In this document: positions 36,525-44,581 of the stretch, one piece after another
How positions within the stretch are numbered: position 1 is the stretch's first letter
Layout: each line of letters begins with the position of its first letter
Origin: Streptomyces griseoviridis
GTDB taxonomy: Bacteria; Actinomycetota; Actinomycetes; Streptomycetales; Streptomycetaceae
DNA length: 64,000 nucleotides
NCBI GenBank assembly: GCA_014649155.1
Contig: BMSM01000005.1
Span: forward strand, 62,001 to 126,000
Direction: 5' to 3'
Notes under the pieces: generated by a model
Database searches by the model: none
Told to the model about the DNA's origin: nothing
Seen by the model: only the letters and a program-made list of their open reading frames with translations
Position numbers and translations under genes: made by a program

Positions 36525-37175
36525 GTGCAGATCGCGATCGTCCTCTACGACCGCTTCACCGCCCTCGACGCCGTCGGCCCCTACGAGACCCTCGGCCGGC
36601 TCCCGGACGCCGAGACCGTCTTCGTCGCCGAGGAGACCGGTCCCGTCCGCGCCGACACCGGCGACCTGGCCCTCGTCGCCGACCGGACCCTGGCCGAGGT
36701 GCCGGCCCCCGGCATCGTCGTCGTCCCCGGCGGCCCCGGCCAGACCCCGCAGATGGCGAACACCGCGCTCCTCGACTGGCTGCGCGCCGCCGACGCCACC
36801 AGCACGTGGACGACGTCGGTGTGCACCGGCTCCCTGCTGCTCGCCGCCGCCGGACTCCTGACGGGCCGGCGCGCGACCTCGCACTGGCTGGCCCTGGACC
36901 ACCTGGCGCACTACGGAGCCCGTCCGACGGGGGAACGGGTCGTCACCGACGGCAAGTACGTCACCGCCGCCGGCGTCTCCGCCGGCATCGACATGGGCCT
37001 GACCCTGCTCGGCCGGATCGCCGGCGACGACCACGCGCGCGCGGTGCAGCTCCTGACCGAGTACGACCCGCAACCGCCCTACGACGCCGGTTCCCCCGAC
37101 AAGGCGCCCGCCCACCTGGTGGCCGAGTTCCGGGGGCAGGGCCGCTTCACCCTGACGCAGGCGCGCTCCAGGTGA
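36525..37175 (+). CDS. DJ-1/PfpI family protein (isonitrile hydratase-like)
   Basis: A 216-aa single-domain protein. Features are VLYDRFTALDAVGPYETLGRLP, VVVPGGPGQ, the elbow Cys in TTSVCTGSLLLAAAGLLTG and GRRATSHW. It resembles bacterial isonitrile hydratase/InhA-type members; the acid before the Cys region supports a hydratase or amidase role, but the substrate is unknown. The GTG at 36525 has GGAAGGAA. Its last 29 bp overlap the 3' end of the convergent enoyl-CoA hydratase gene. Confidence 0.88.
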   Translation: MQIAIVLYDRFTALDAVGPYETLGRLPDAETVFVAEETGPVRADTGDLALVADRTLAEVPAPGIVVVPGGPGQTPQMANTALLDWLRAADATSTWTTSVCTGSLLLAAAGLLTGRRATSHWLALDHLAHYGARPTGERVVTDGKYVTAAGVSAGIDMGLTLLGRIAGDDHARAVQLLTEYDPQPPYDAGSPDKAPAHLVAEFRGQGRFTLTQARSR

Positions 37176-37911
37176 AGCGCGGGGGCCGGCGCTCCAGGAA
37201 CGCCGCGACGCCCTCCGCCGTCTCACCGCTGCCGCCCGCCTGCGCGGCCCAGTACGCCTCCCGGCCCTCCCGCCCGTCCCGCCCGTCCACGAACTCCTTC
37301 GCCGCCGTCTGCGTCAGCCCCGAGCGGGACACCAGCACGCGGGTGAACTCCGTGACCCGCGCGTCCAGGCCCCCCGTCGGCAGCACCTCGTCGACCAGGC
37401 CGGTGCGCAGCGCTCGCCCGGCGTCGATCAACTCGCCCGAGAACAGGAGGTACTTCGCGGTGGCCGGGCCGACCAGCGAGGTCAGCCGCCGGGTGGCGGA
37501 GGCCGGGTAGACCACCCCCAGCCGGGCGGGGGTCACCCCGAACAGCGCCCCCTCCTCGGCGAACCGCAGATCACAGGAGGCGGCCAGCTGAACCCCGCCG
37601 CCCACGCAGTGCCCCCGCACCGCCGCGAGCGCCGGCTTCGGGAAGGCGGCCAGCGCCTCCTCCGCCGCCACGGCCAGCCCCTGCGCCTCCCCGGGACCGC
37701 CGGCCAGCGTGGCGATGTCCGCCCCGGCGCAGAAGGTACCGCCCTCGCCGGTGAGGACCAGCGCCCGGACCGCCGGATCGGCGGCGAGGGCGTCCAGCAG
37801 CGGGGGCAGCGCCCGCCACATCGCCGCCGTCATGGCGTTGCGCTTGTCCGGACGGTGGATGACGACGGTGGCCACCGCGTCCATGACGCGATGCAGCAGC
37901 TGGGGCTCCAT
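37147..37911 (-). CDS. Enoyl-CoA hydratase/isomerase family protein
   Basis: A 254-aa crotonase. VVIHRPDKRNAMTAAMW, the oxyanion residues in CAGADIATLAGG and AVRGHCVGGGVQLAASCDLRF, and ALFGVTPARLGVVYP are present. The second catalytic glutamate position is in the GVTPARLG segment, where Pro-Ala replaces the usual Pro-Glu of true hydratases. It may therefore act as an isomerase or hydrolase instead. ATG 37911. The 3' end overlaps the DJ-1 gene by 29 bp. Confidence 0.88.
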   Translation of the reverse strand: MEPQLLHRVMDAVATVVIHRPDKRNAMTAAMWRALPPLLDALAADPAVRALVLTGEGGTFCAGADIATLAGGPGEAQGLAVAAEEALAAFPKPALAAVRGHCVGGGVQLAASCDLRFAEEGALFGVTPARLGVVYPASATRRLTSLVGPATAKYLLFSGELIDAGRALRTGLVDEVLPTGGLDARVTEFTRVLVSRSGLTQTAAKEFVDGRDGREGREAYWAAQAGGSGETAEGVAAFLERRPPRFTWSAPASG

Positions 37912-38082
37912 GCGCCGGATGTTACCGGCCGGTTCCGGACCGGCCGCCGCCGGTGCCGCGGCGGCGGAAGGCGTCCGAGATCGTCCGCATTCTGGGACGC
38001 CAAACCCGTACAAACGGAATAGTTCGCCAAGACGGGCGCAACCGGGACGGGATCAGTCCCACAACTGACCGTGTCATACGCC

Positions 38083-38098
38083 AACGGTCAGAACCGTT
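38083..38098. promoter_or_regulatory. AACGGT-CAGA-ACCGTT inverted repeat
   Basis: Perfect 6-bp arms, 101 bp before the anti-sigma-type gene in the 287-bp divergent spacer. Possible operator for either neighbour. Confidence 0.4.
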
Positions 38099-38198
38099 CG
38101 ATAGCTGCTGACTTCCGTTCAGAACCTCAGAGCGGAGCGACGCGTTACCAACACTCGGTGGTGTGGTGACAATCGAGCGCAAGGGTGGCGACCCGACG

Positions 38199-38747
38199 AT
38201 GGACGACCACGGGCGGCAGGACGGCACCGTCCCCCGCCCCGAGGGACCCGGGACCCGTCCGGACGAGGACAGAGACGAAGGGAAGGGAGAGGGCACCGAC
38301 GAGGGCAAACCCCTGGACCCGTTGCCGTACGAAGGTGTCTGGCGGTTCACCGCCCCGTCCGTCGAGGCGTCCGTCCCGCAGGCCCGGCACGCCGTGCGCG
38401 ACCTCCTCGTACGGCAGGGCATCCCCGTCCCGGCGGACGTCGCCGAGGGCCTGCTGCTGATCGTCTCCGAGCTGGTCACCAACGCCGTGCGGCACGCGGC
38501 GGTGCTGTCCCCGACGCTCGGCGTGGAGGTGGCGGTCGGCTCGGGCTGGCTGCGGCTGTCCGTCGAGGACAACCACCCCTACCGCCCGACCGCCCTGGAG
38601 ACCGACCACGCCCGCACCGGAGGCCGGGGCCTGCTCCTGGTGCGCGAGATCACCCGGGAGGCGGGCGGGGCGTGCGACGTCGCCCACACGGCGACCGGCG
38701 GCAAGGTCGTCTGGGTGGCCCTGCCGCTCGGCCCCGCCGCCCGCTGA
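38199..38747 (+). CDS. Anti-sigma-factor-like ATP-binding protein (RsbW/SpoIIAB fold)
   Basis: A 182-aa protein with a HATPase_c fold. The N box is ELVTNAVRHA, the G1 region VEDNHPYRP and the G2 region GGRGLLLVREI, as in the large streptomycete set of RsbW-like kinases. A charged, disordered N-terminus (DRDEGKGEGTDEG) precedes it. No sigma factor or anti-anti-sigma gene is adjacent, so the partner is unknown. ATG 38199 has AAGGGTGG upstream; in-frame GTG codons at 38163 and 38166 would extend it by about 12 residues. Confidence 0.87.
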   Translation: MDDHGRQDGTVPRPEGPGTRPDEDRDEGKGEGTDEGKPLDPLPYEGVWRFTAPSVEASVPQARHAVRDLLVRQGIPVPADVAEGLLLIVSELVTNAVRHAAVLSPTLGVEVAVGSGWLRLSVEDNHPYRPTALETDHARTGGRGLLLVREITREAGGACDVAHTATGGKVVWVALPLGPAAR

Positions 38748-38761
38748 GCGCCGGCGCCTGG

Positions 38762-39355
38762 CTACCAGCCGGCGGACGGACCCGTCAGCTCGCGGACCGC
38801 CGGACGCGCCGCGTCCAGCACCGTCATGAACCACGCCGAGAAGGTGTCCCGCGCGTGCCGCTCCGCCAGCTCGGCCGGGGTGACGAAGACCGTCTCGGCG
38901 ACCTCCTCCGGGTCGGGCCGCGGCGCCGCCTGCACCAGACCCACGAAGAGGTGGTTGTACTCCTGCTCGACCAGGCCCGAGGCGGGGTCCGGGTGGTTGT
39001 AGCGCACCGTCCCCGCCTCGGCGAGCAGCGACGGGGAGACCCCCAGCTCCTCGAAGGTGCGCCGGGCCGCCGCGGCGAACGGCGCCTCGCCGGGGTAGGG
39101 GTGGCCGCAGCAGGTGTTGGACCACACGCCGGGGGAGTGGTACTTGCCGAGCGCCCGCTGCTGGAGCAGCAGCCGGCCGCGCTCGTCGAAGAGGAACACC
39201 GAGAAGGCGCGGTGCAACCGTCCGGGCGGCTGGTGCGCGGAGAGCTTCTCCGCGGTGCCGATCGTGACGCCGTCCTCGTCGACGAGTTCCAGCAGAATCG
39301 CGTCCGCGGTGCCGTTCGGCGAGCTGTGCGCCGCGGTGGCAGGAGTGATCGGCAT
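38762..39355 (-). CDS. idi: Isopentenyl-diphosphate delta-isomerase, type I
   Basis: A 197-aa Nudix-fold enzyme interconverting IPP and DMAPP. The active-site Cys is in SNTCCGHPYPGE and the catalytic Glu region is LVEQEYNHLFVG; HRAFSVFLFDERGRLLLQQRA and EELGVSPSLL complete the family pattern. ATG 39355 follows AAGGATG. It supplies the isoprenoid pool used by the hopanoid operon about 9 kb away, but it is a separate transcription unit convergent with the anti-sigma gene. Confidence 0.95.
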   Translation of the reverse strand: MPITPATAAHSSPNGTADAILLELVDEDGVTIGTAEKLSAHQPPGRLHRAFSVFLFDERGRLLLQQRALGKYHSPGVWSNTCCGHPYPGEAPFAAAARRTFEELGVSPSLLAEAGTVRYNHPDPASGLVEQEYNHLFVGLVQAAPRPDPEEVAETVFVTPAELAERHARDTFSAWFMTVLDAARPAVRELTGPSAGW

Positions 39356-39623
39356 ACCCATCCTTCGCATCGGTCCTCGCGCCCCAAGTGTGCCGTACCC
39401 GATCGGCGCTCCCGGCACTTCCCCGCCCGCCCGCATGTCCCGCGCGGGCGCGCGGGCGGCGGCCGGGACGGTCGTCCACCGGAAGGGGGCCCGACAGACG
39501 ATCGTGCCCGGTGCCCCCGGCGGGAAATCCTCCGGGGGCGGACCGCCGCGTTGCCCGGCGCGCGCTGTCCCCGACGCGCCCCCCGCTGTCCCGTACGCCC
39601 GGGGGGACAGCCGTCCCGCCCCC

Positions 39624-40562
39624 TCAGTGGCACAGCCGCGCCTCGTGCTCGGCGTGACCCCCCGGTTCCAGCTGGAAGGTGCAGTGCTCCACGTCGAAGT
39701 GGACGCCCAGGCACCCCTGGAGTTCGTGCAGCATCTTCTCGTGGCCGATCGCGTTGAGCACCTCGGAGCTGACCACCACGTGCGCGGAGAGCACCGGCAT
39801 CCCGGACGTGATCGTCCACGCGTGCAGATCGTGCACATCCTCCACCCCGTCCAGCGCCAGTATGTGCGCCCGCACCTCGGCGATGTCGACGCCCTTCGGC
39901 GCGGCCTCCAGCAGCACGTCCAGCGTCTCGCGCAGCAGCTTGACCGTCCGCGGCACGATCATCACGCCGATCACCAGCGAGGCGATCGGGTCGGCGGCCT
40001 GCCAGCCGGTGGTCACGATCACCAGCGCGGACACGATCACCGCGACCGACCCCAGCGCGTCCGCCACCACCTCAAGGAACGCGCCCCGCACGTTCAGGCT
40101 CTCCGCCTGTCCGCGCATCAGCAGCGACAGCGAGACCGTGTTCGCCACCAGGCCGATCGCGCCGAAGACGACGGTCAGACCGCCCTCGGTGCCCGCCGGC
40201 GTGACGAACCGCTGGACCGCCTCGTACAGGACGTACCCGCCCACCCCCAGCAGCAGCAGACAGTTGGCCAGCGCGGCCAGGATCTCGGCCCGGGCCAGGC
40301 CGAAGGTGCGCCGGTCACTGGGCGGCCGGCCGGCGAAGTGGACCGCCAGCAGGGCCATGCCCAGCCCCACCGCGTCCGTCGCCATGTGCGCCGCGTCGGC
40401 GACCAGGGCCAGCGAGTCGGCCAGCACCCCGCCGACGACCTCCACGACCATCACGGTGAGCGTGATCGCCAGCGCCACCCGCAGCCGGCCCCGGTACGCC
40501 GCGGTCGCCGTACCGCCCGGCGGAGCGCCGTGCGCGTGCCCGTGATCGTGCCCAGCCCCCAT
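39624..40562 (-). CDS. Cation diffusion facilitator (CzcD-type metal exporter)
   Basis: A 312-aa membrane protein with six helices, a His-rich start (GAGHDHGHAHGAP) and a cytoplasmic C-terminal domain (VEDVHDLHAWTITSGMPVLSAHV). It exports Zn2+ or related ions with proton exchange. The first metal-site pair is intact on helix 2 (DAAHMATD), but helix 5 reads EVVADALGS, with Glu where the usual zinc transporter has His. This may change metal choice. The ATG at 40562 follows GGGAGGCGG. Divergent from the phospho-alcohol cluster. Confidence 0.92.
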   Translation of the reverse strand: MGAGHDHGHAHGAPPGGTATAAYRGRLRVALAITLTVMVVEVVGGVLADSLALVADAAHMATDAVGLGMALLAVHFAGRPPSDRRTFGLARAEILAALANCLLLLGVGGYVLYEAVQRFVTPAGTEGGLTVVFGAIGLVANTVSLSLLMRGQAESLNVRGAFLEVVADALGSVAVIVSALVIVTTGWQAADPIASLVIGVMIVPRTVKLLRETLDVLLEAAPKGVDIAEVRAHILALDGVEDVHDLHAWTITSGMPVLSAHVVVSSEVLNAIGHEKMLHELQGCLGVHFDVEHCTFQLEPGGHAEHEARLCH

Positions 40563-40965
40563 GAAAGCCGCCTCCCTCAGGTCCGCCGGGAGCACAGTGA
40601 ACTACGGGCCGGGGGTATCCGGCAACGCGGCACTGAACACCGTTGTCATTGCCCCTGACCTGCGCAAACGCCCCGCAGGTCAGGCCGGCCGGCCCGGCCC
40701 CCGCGTACCCCCGGGTCGTCCCCTTCATCCCGCTTCCCGGGCCGGCGGTCCGGGGCGCGGTTTGTTCGCCGGCCCCTGCATCCCCGATGATGATCGCGGC
40801 AAAGGCGTGGGCACGCCGTGTCGACCGTCCGTGAAACGGCCGGTGAACACGGCGTTCTGGTCATCGGATAACCTCTGCCGACATGCCGCCCGGGGGCTGT
40901 GGACACGGGCGCCTCCACCAGCACAGGCCCGGCGCACGGCGTCGGCACCCAGGGAGTGAGTTCGG
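40563..40965. other. Divergent control region between czcD-like gene and the phospho-alcohol cluster
   Basis: No gene is supported in these 403 bp. The notable element is the 31-nt hairpin at 40654-40684. A GGATAAC near 40866 could be a -10 box for the cluster. A weak Zur-like or other metal box was looked for and not found. Confidence 0.5.
40654..40684. promoter_or_regulatory. Long inverted repeat CCTGACCTGCG/CGCAGGTCAGG
   Basis: Perfect 11-bp arms around a 9-nt loop, 92 bp upstream of the metal exporter start. It may be an operator of either divergent unit or an RNA hairpin in the leader of one. Confidence 0.55.
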
Positions 40966-42780
40966 TTGTCGACCGCCATCCTCACCGGCCAGCCGGTCCC
41001 CGGATCGTCGATCGAGGGCGATCTGCGGGAACTGGGCTTCCGGGTACGTCCCGCCGCCGACGCGGCCGACGCCGAGACCCAGCTCGCCCAGGTGCCGGGC
41101 GGGGAACGGGTCGCCGTGATCGACGCCCGCTTCGTCGGTCACCTGCACGCCCTGCGCCTCGGCCTCACCGACCCCCGCTTCCCCCTCGCCGCGGTTCCCG
41201 GGGCCGTCACGGCTCAGCCGGCCGGCCGCCAGGCGCTGACCCGCGCGATGGCCCGCCAGACCTCCGCCGCCGGCGCCGCGGGCGGCGCGACCACCCTGGC
41301 CGACAGCCTCGCCGACCGCATCGTCACCGCCCTCGACGAGGCCGGCGCCGAGGTGCACCGGCCCGAGCTGGGCAGCCTGGTCGCCGAGGTCCCCGCCGAC
41401 CCGCAGGCCCGCAACGAGGCCCGGCAGGCGGTCGCCGCCGTCGACGACGAGGCGATCCGGCTGAAGTCGGCGGTGAAGGCCCGCGACGGCTTCTTCACCA
41501 CCTTCTGCATCAGCCCGTACTCCCGCTACCTCGCCCGCTGGTGCGCCCGCCGCGGCCTGACCCCCAACCAGGTCACCACCGCCTCCCTGCTGACCGCCCT
41601 CATAGCGGCGGCCTGCGCGGCCACCGGCACCCGCGGCGGCTTCGTCGCCGCCGGTGTGCTGCTGCTCGTCTCCTTCGTACTGGACTGCACCGACGGCCAG
41701 CTCGCCCGCTACTCCCTCCAGTACTCCACCCTCGGCGCCTGGCTCGACGCCACCTTCGACCGGGCCAAGGAGTACGCCTACTACGCCGGCCTCGCCCTCG
41801 GCGCGGCCCGCGGCGGCGACGACGTCTGGGCCCTCGCGCTGGGCGCGATGGTCCTCCAGACCTGCCGGCACGTCGTGGACTTCTCCTTCAACGAGGCCAA
41901 CCACGACGCGACCGCGAACACCAGCCCGACCGCCGCCCTCTCCGGCAAGCTCGACAGCGTCGGCTGGACGGTCTGGGTCCGCCGCATGATCGTGCTGCCG
42001 ATCGGCGAGCGCTGGGCGATGATCGCCGTCCTCACCGCCGTCACGACCCCCCGCGTCACCCTGATCGTCCTGCTGATCGGCTGCGCCTTCGCCGCCACGT
42101 ACACCACGGCCGGCCGCGTCCTGCGCTCCCTGACCCGCAAGGCCCGCCGCACCGACCGGGCCGCGACCGCGCTCGCCGACCTCGCCGACAGCGGGCCCGT
42201 CGCGGAGGCCCTGACCCGGGTGACCCGCGGCCTGCCCGGCGGCACCGCCCCGGTGGCGGCCCTGATCGGCGGCGCCGCCGTCACCGCCACGGCCGCGCTG
42301 ACCGGCTTCGGCGGCCCCTGGACCCTCGTCGCCGCCGCCGTCCACGCCCTGACCTCGGCCGCCGCCGTCGCCCGCCCCCTCAAGGGCGCCCTCGACTGGC
42401 TGGTCCCGCCGTTCTTCCGCGCCGCCGAGTACGGCACCGTCCTGCTGCTCGCGGCGGAAGCGGACGTGAACGGCGCCCTTCCGGCGGCTTTCGGGCTGGT
42501 GGCGGCGGTCGCCTACCATCACTACGACACGGTCTACCGCATCCGCGGCGGCGCGGGCGCGCCCCCGAACTGGCTGCGGCGGGCCGCCGGGGGACACGAG
42601 GGACGCACGCTGCTGGTCGCCCTGCTGGCCGCGCTGCTCACCGCCGCGCAGTTCACCGTCGCGCTCACGGTCCTCGCCGTGGCCGTGGCCCTGCTGGTGC
42701 TCGTCGAGAGCATCCGCTACTGGGTGTCCGCCCACCGGGCCGGCTCACCCGCCGTACACGACGAAGGAGAAACCGCATGA
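40966..42780 (+). CDS. Large CDP-alcohol phosphotransferase with extra N- and C-terminal parts
   Basis: A 604-aa integral membrane protein. Residues 1-170 are a soluble part I do not recognise (AVIDARFVGHLHALRLGL; DPQARNEARQAV). Residues 172-400 hold the CDP-alcohol phosphotransferase core with the complete motif D240-x2-D243-G-x2-A-R-x8-G257-x3-D261-x3-D265. Residues 400-604 are a further set of hydrophobic helices (from memory the DUF5941 type). The core moves a phospho-alcohol from a CDP-alcohol to a hydroxyl acceptor at the membrane. The start is TTG 40966, nine bases after AGGGAG. Its TGA overlaps the next ATG (ATGA), so it is the first gene of the seven-gene cluster. Confidence 0.85.
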   Translation: MSTAILTGQPVPGSSIEGDLRELGFRVRPAADAADAETQLAQVPGGERVAVIDARFVGHLHALRLGLTDPRFPLAAVPGAVTAQPAGRQALTRAMARQTSAAGAAGGATTLADSLADRIVTALDEAGAEVHRPELGSLVAEVPADPQARNEARQAVAAVDDEAIRLKSAVKARDGFFTTFCISPYSRYLARWCARRGLTPNQVTTASLLTALIAAACAATGTRGGFVAAGVLLLVSFVLDCTDGQLARYSLQYSTLGAWLDATFDRAKEYAYYAGLALGAARGGDDVWALALGAMVLQTCRHVVDFSFNEANHDATANTSPTAALSGKLDSVGWTVWVRRMIVLPIGERWAMIAVLTAVTTPRVTLIVLLIGCAFAATYTTAGRVLRSLTRKARRTDRAATALADLADSGPVAEALTRVTRGLPGGTAPVAALIGGAAVTATAALTGFGGPWTLVAAAVHALTSAAAVARPLKGALDWLVPPFFRAAEYGTVLLLAAEADVNGALPAAFGLVAAVAYHHYDTVYRIRGGAGAPPNWLRRAAGGHEGRTLLVALLAALLTAAQFTVALTVLAVAVALLVLVESIRYWVSAHRAGSPAVHDEGETA

Positions 42781-43532
42781 TCGGCCTCGTGCTCGCGGCC
42801 GGCGCCGGACGGCGTCTGCGCCCCTACACCGACAGCCTGCCCAAGGCGCTGGTGCCGGTGGGGCCCGCGGGCATAGAGGGCGAACCCACGGTTCTCGACC
42901 TGACCCTCGGCAACTTCGCCGAGATCGGCCTGACCGAGGTCGCGGTCGTCGTCGGCTACCGCAAGGAGGCCGTCTACGCACGCAAGGCGGCCCTGGAGGC
43001 GAAGTACGGCCTCAAGCTCACCCTCATCGACAACGACAAGGCCGAGGAGTGGAACAACGCCTACTCCCTGTGGTGCGGCCGTGACGCCCTCAAGGACGGC
43101 GTGATCCTCGCCAACGGCGACACCGTCCACCCGGTCTCCGTCGAGAAGACGCTGCTCGCCGCACGCGGCGAGGGCAAGAGGATCATCCTCGCCCTGGACA
43201 CGGTGAAGCCGCTGGCCGACGAGGAGATGAAGGTCGTCGTCGACCCCGCCAAGGGCAGCATGACGAAGATCACCAAGCTGATGGACCCGGCCGAGGCGAC
43301 CGGCGAGTACATCGGCGTCACCCTCATCGAGGGCGACGCCGCGCCCGAGCTGGCCGACGCGCTGAAGACGGTCTGGGAGACCGACCCCCAGCAGTTCTAC
43401 GAGCACGGCTACCAGGAGCTGGTCGACCGCGGCTTCCGGATCGACGTGGCGCCGATCGGCGACATCGCGTGGGTGGAGATCGACAACCACGACGATCTCG
43501 CCCGCGGACGGGAGATCGCGTGCCAGTACTGA
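42777..43532 (+). CDS. Nucleotidyltransferase (CTP:phospho-alcohol cytidylyltransferase type)
   Basis: A 251-aa protein of the sugar-1-phosphate nucleotidyltransferase fold. The nucleotide loop is LVLAAGAGRRLRPYTDSLPKAL, with GYRKEAVYA, WNNAYSLW, ILANGDTV (metal Asp) and VEIDNHDDLARG. The WNNAYSLW segment and short length resemble phosphocholine/inositol-phosphate cytidylyltransferases (LicC/IPCT), rather than glucose-1-phosphate enzymes. It would make the CDP-alcohol used by its neighbours, the likely substrate being glycerol-1-phosphate from the next gene. It overlaps both flanking genes (ATGA; 13 bp). Confidence 0.85.
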   Translation: MIGLVLAAGAGRRLRPYTDSLPKALVPVGPAGIEGEPTVLDLTLGNFAEIGLTEVAVVVGYRKEAVYARKAALEAKYGLKLTLIDNDKAEEWNNAYSLWCGRDALKDGVILANGDTVHPVSVEKTLLAARGEGKRIILALDTVKPLADEEMKVVVDPAKGSMTKITKLMDPAEATGEYIGVTLIEGDAAPELADALKTVWETDPQQFYEHGYQELVDRGFRIDVAPIGDIAWVEIDNHDDLARGREIACQY

Positions 43533-44581
43533 CCCGGCTGATCCCCTCGCCGCTGGTCGTGGACATCCGCCCGGGTGCCCTCGACGACCTCGGCTGCGTC
43601 CTCGCCGACGAGCGCATCTCGCACTCCGGCCGCCTCGCCGTCGCCGTCAGCGGCGGCTCCGGCGCCCGGCTGCGCGAGCGCGTCGCGCCCTCGCTGCCCG
43701 GCGCCACCTGGTACGAGGTCGGCGGCGGCACCCTGGACGACGCGGTCCGGCTGGCCGGCGCCATAAAGGCCGGCCACTACGACGCCGTCGTCGGACTCGG
43801 CGGCGGCAAGATCATCGACTGCGCCAAGTTCGCCGCGGCGCGGGTCGGCCTGCCGCTGGTCGCCGTCCCCACCAACCTCGCGCACGACGGCCTGTGCTCA
43901 CCCGTCGCCACCCTCGACAACGACGCGGGCCGCGGCTCCTACGGCGTACCCAACCCGATCGCCGTCGTCATCGACCTCGACGTCATCCGCGAGGCCCCCG
44001 TCCGCTACGTACGGGCCGGCATCGGTGACGCCGTCTCCAACATCTCGGCCATCGCCGACTGGGAGCTGGCGAACCGGGTCAAGGGCGAGCGGATCGACGG
44101 CCTGGCCGCCGCGATGGCCCGCCAGGCCGGCGAGGCCGTGCTGCGCCACCCCGGCGGCATCGGCGACAACGACTTCCTCCAGGTGCTCGCCGAGGCGCTG
44201 GTGCTCAGCGGCATCGCCATGTCCGTCTCCGGCGACTCACGGCCGTCCTCCGGGGCGTGCCACGAGATCAACCACGCCTTCGACCTGCTCTTCCCCCAGC
44301 GCGCCGCCGCCCACGGCGAGCAGTGCGGCCTGGGCGCGGCCTTCGCGATGTGGCTGCGCGAGGCCCACGAGGAGTCGGCGTACATGGCCGAGGTGCTGCG
44401 CCGGCACGGGCTGCCGGTGCTGCCGGAGGAGATCGGCTTCACCCCCGAGGAGTTCGTCCGCGTCGTGGAGTTCGCTCCCGAGACCCGGCCCGGGCGGTAC
44501 ACCATCCTCGAACACCTCGACCTGAAAACCGACCAGATCAAGGACGTCTACACCGACTATGTCAAGGCCATCGGTAGCTGA
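43520..44581 (+). CDS. sn-glycerol-1-phosphate dehydrogenase family (EgsA/AraM-like)
   Basis: A 353-aa iron-alcohol-dehydrogenase-fold protein. Archaeal G1PDH/AraM hallmarks are present: GLGGGKIIDCAKFAA (NAD loop), PTNLAHDGLCSP, GIGDAVSNISAIADWELA (D170), SGDSRPSSGACHEINHAFD (H248) and AHGEQCGLG (H265). D170, H248 and H265 match the Zn-ligand triad of archaeal enzymes in order. The family reduces dihydroxyacetone phosphate to sn-glycerol-1-phosphate, the enantiomer of the usual bacterial glycerol-3-phosphate; related streptomycete proteins might act on another phospho-ketone. GTG 43520 has GGGAG. It overlaps the following gene by 23 bp. Confidence 0.87.
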   Translation: MPVLTRLIPSPLVVDIRPGALDDLGCVLADERISHSGRLAVAVSGGSGARLRERVAPSLPGATWYEVGGGTLDDAVRLAGAIKAGHYDAVVGLGGGKIIDCAKFAAARVGLPLVAVPTNLAHDGLCSPVATLDNDAGRGSYGVPNPIAVVIDLDVIREAPVRYVRAGIGDAVSNISAIADWELANRVKGERIDGLAAAMARQAGEAVLRHPGGIGDNDFLQVLAEALVLSGIAMSVSGDSRPSSGACHEINHAFDLLFPQRAAAHGEQCGLGAAFAMWLREAHEESAYMAEVLRRHGLPVLPEEIGFTPEEFVRVVEFAPETRPGRYTILEHLDLKTDQIKDVYTDYVKAIGS

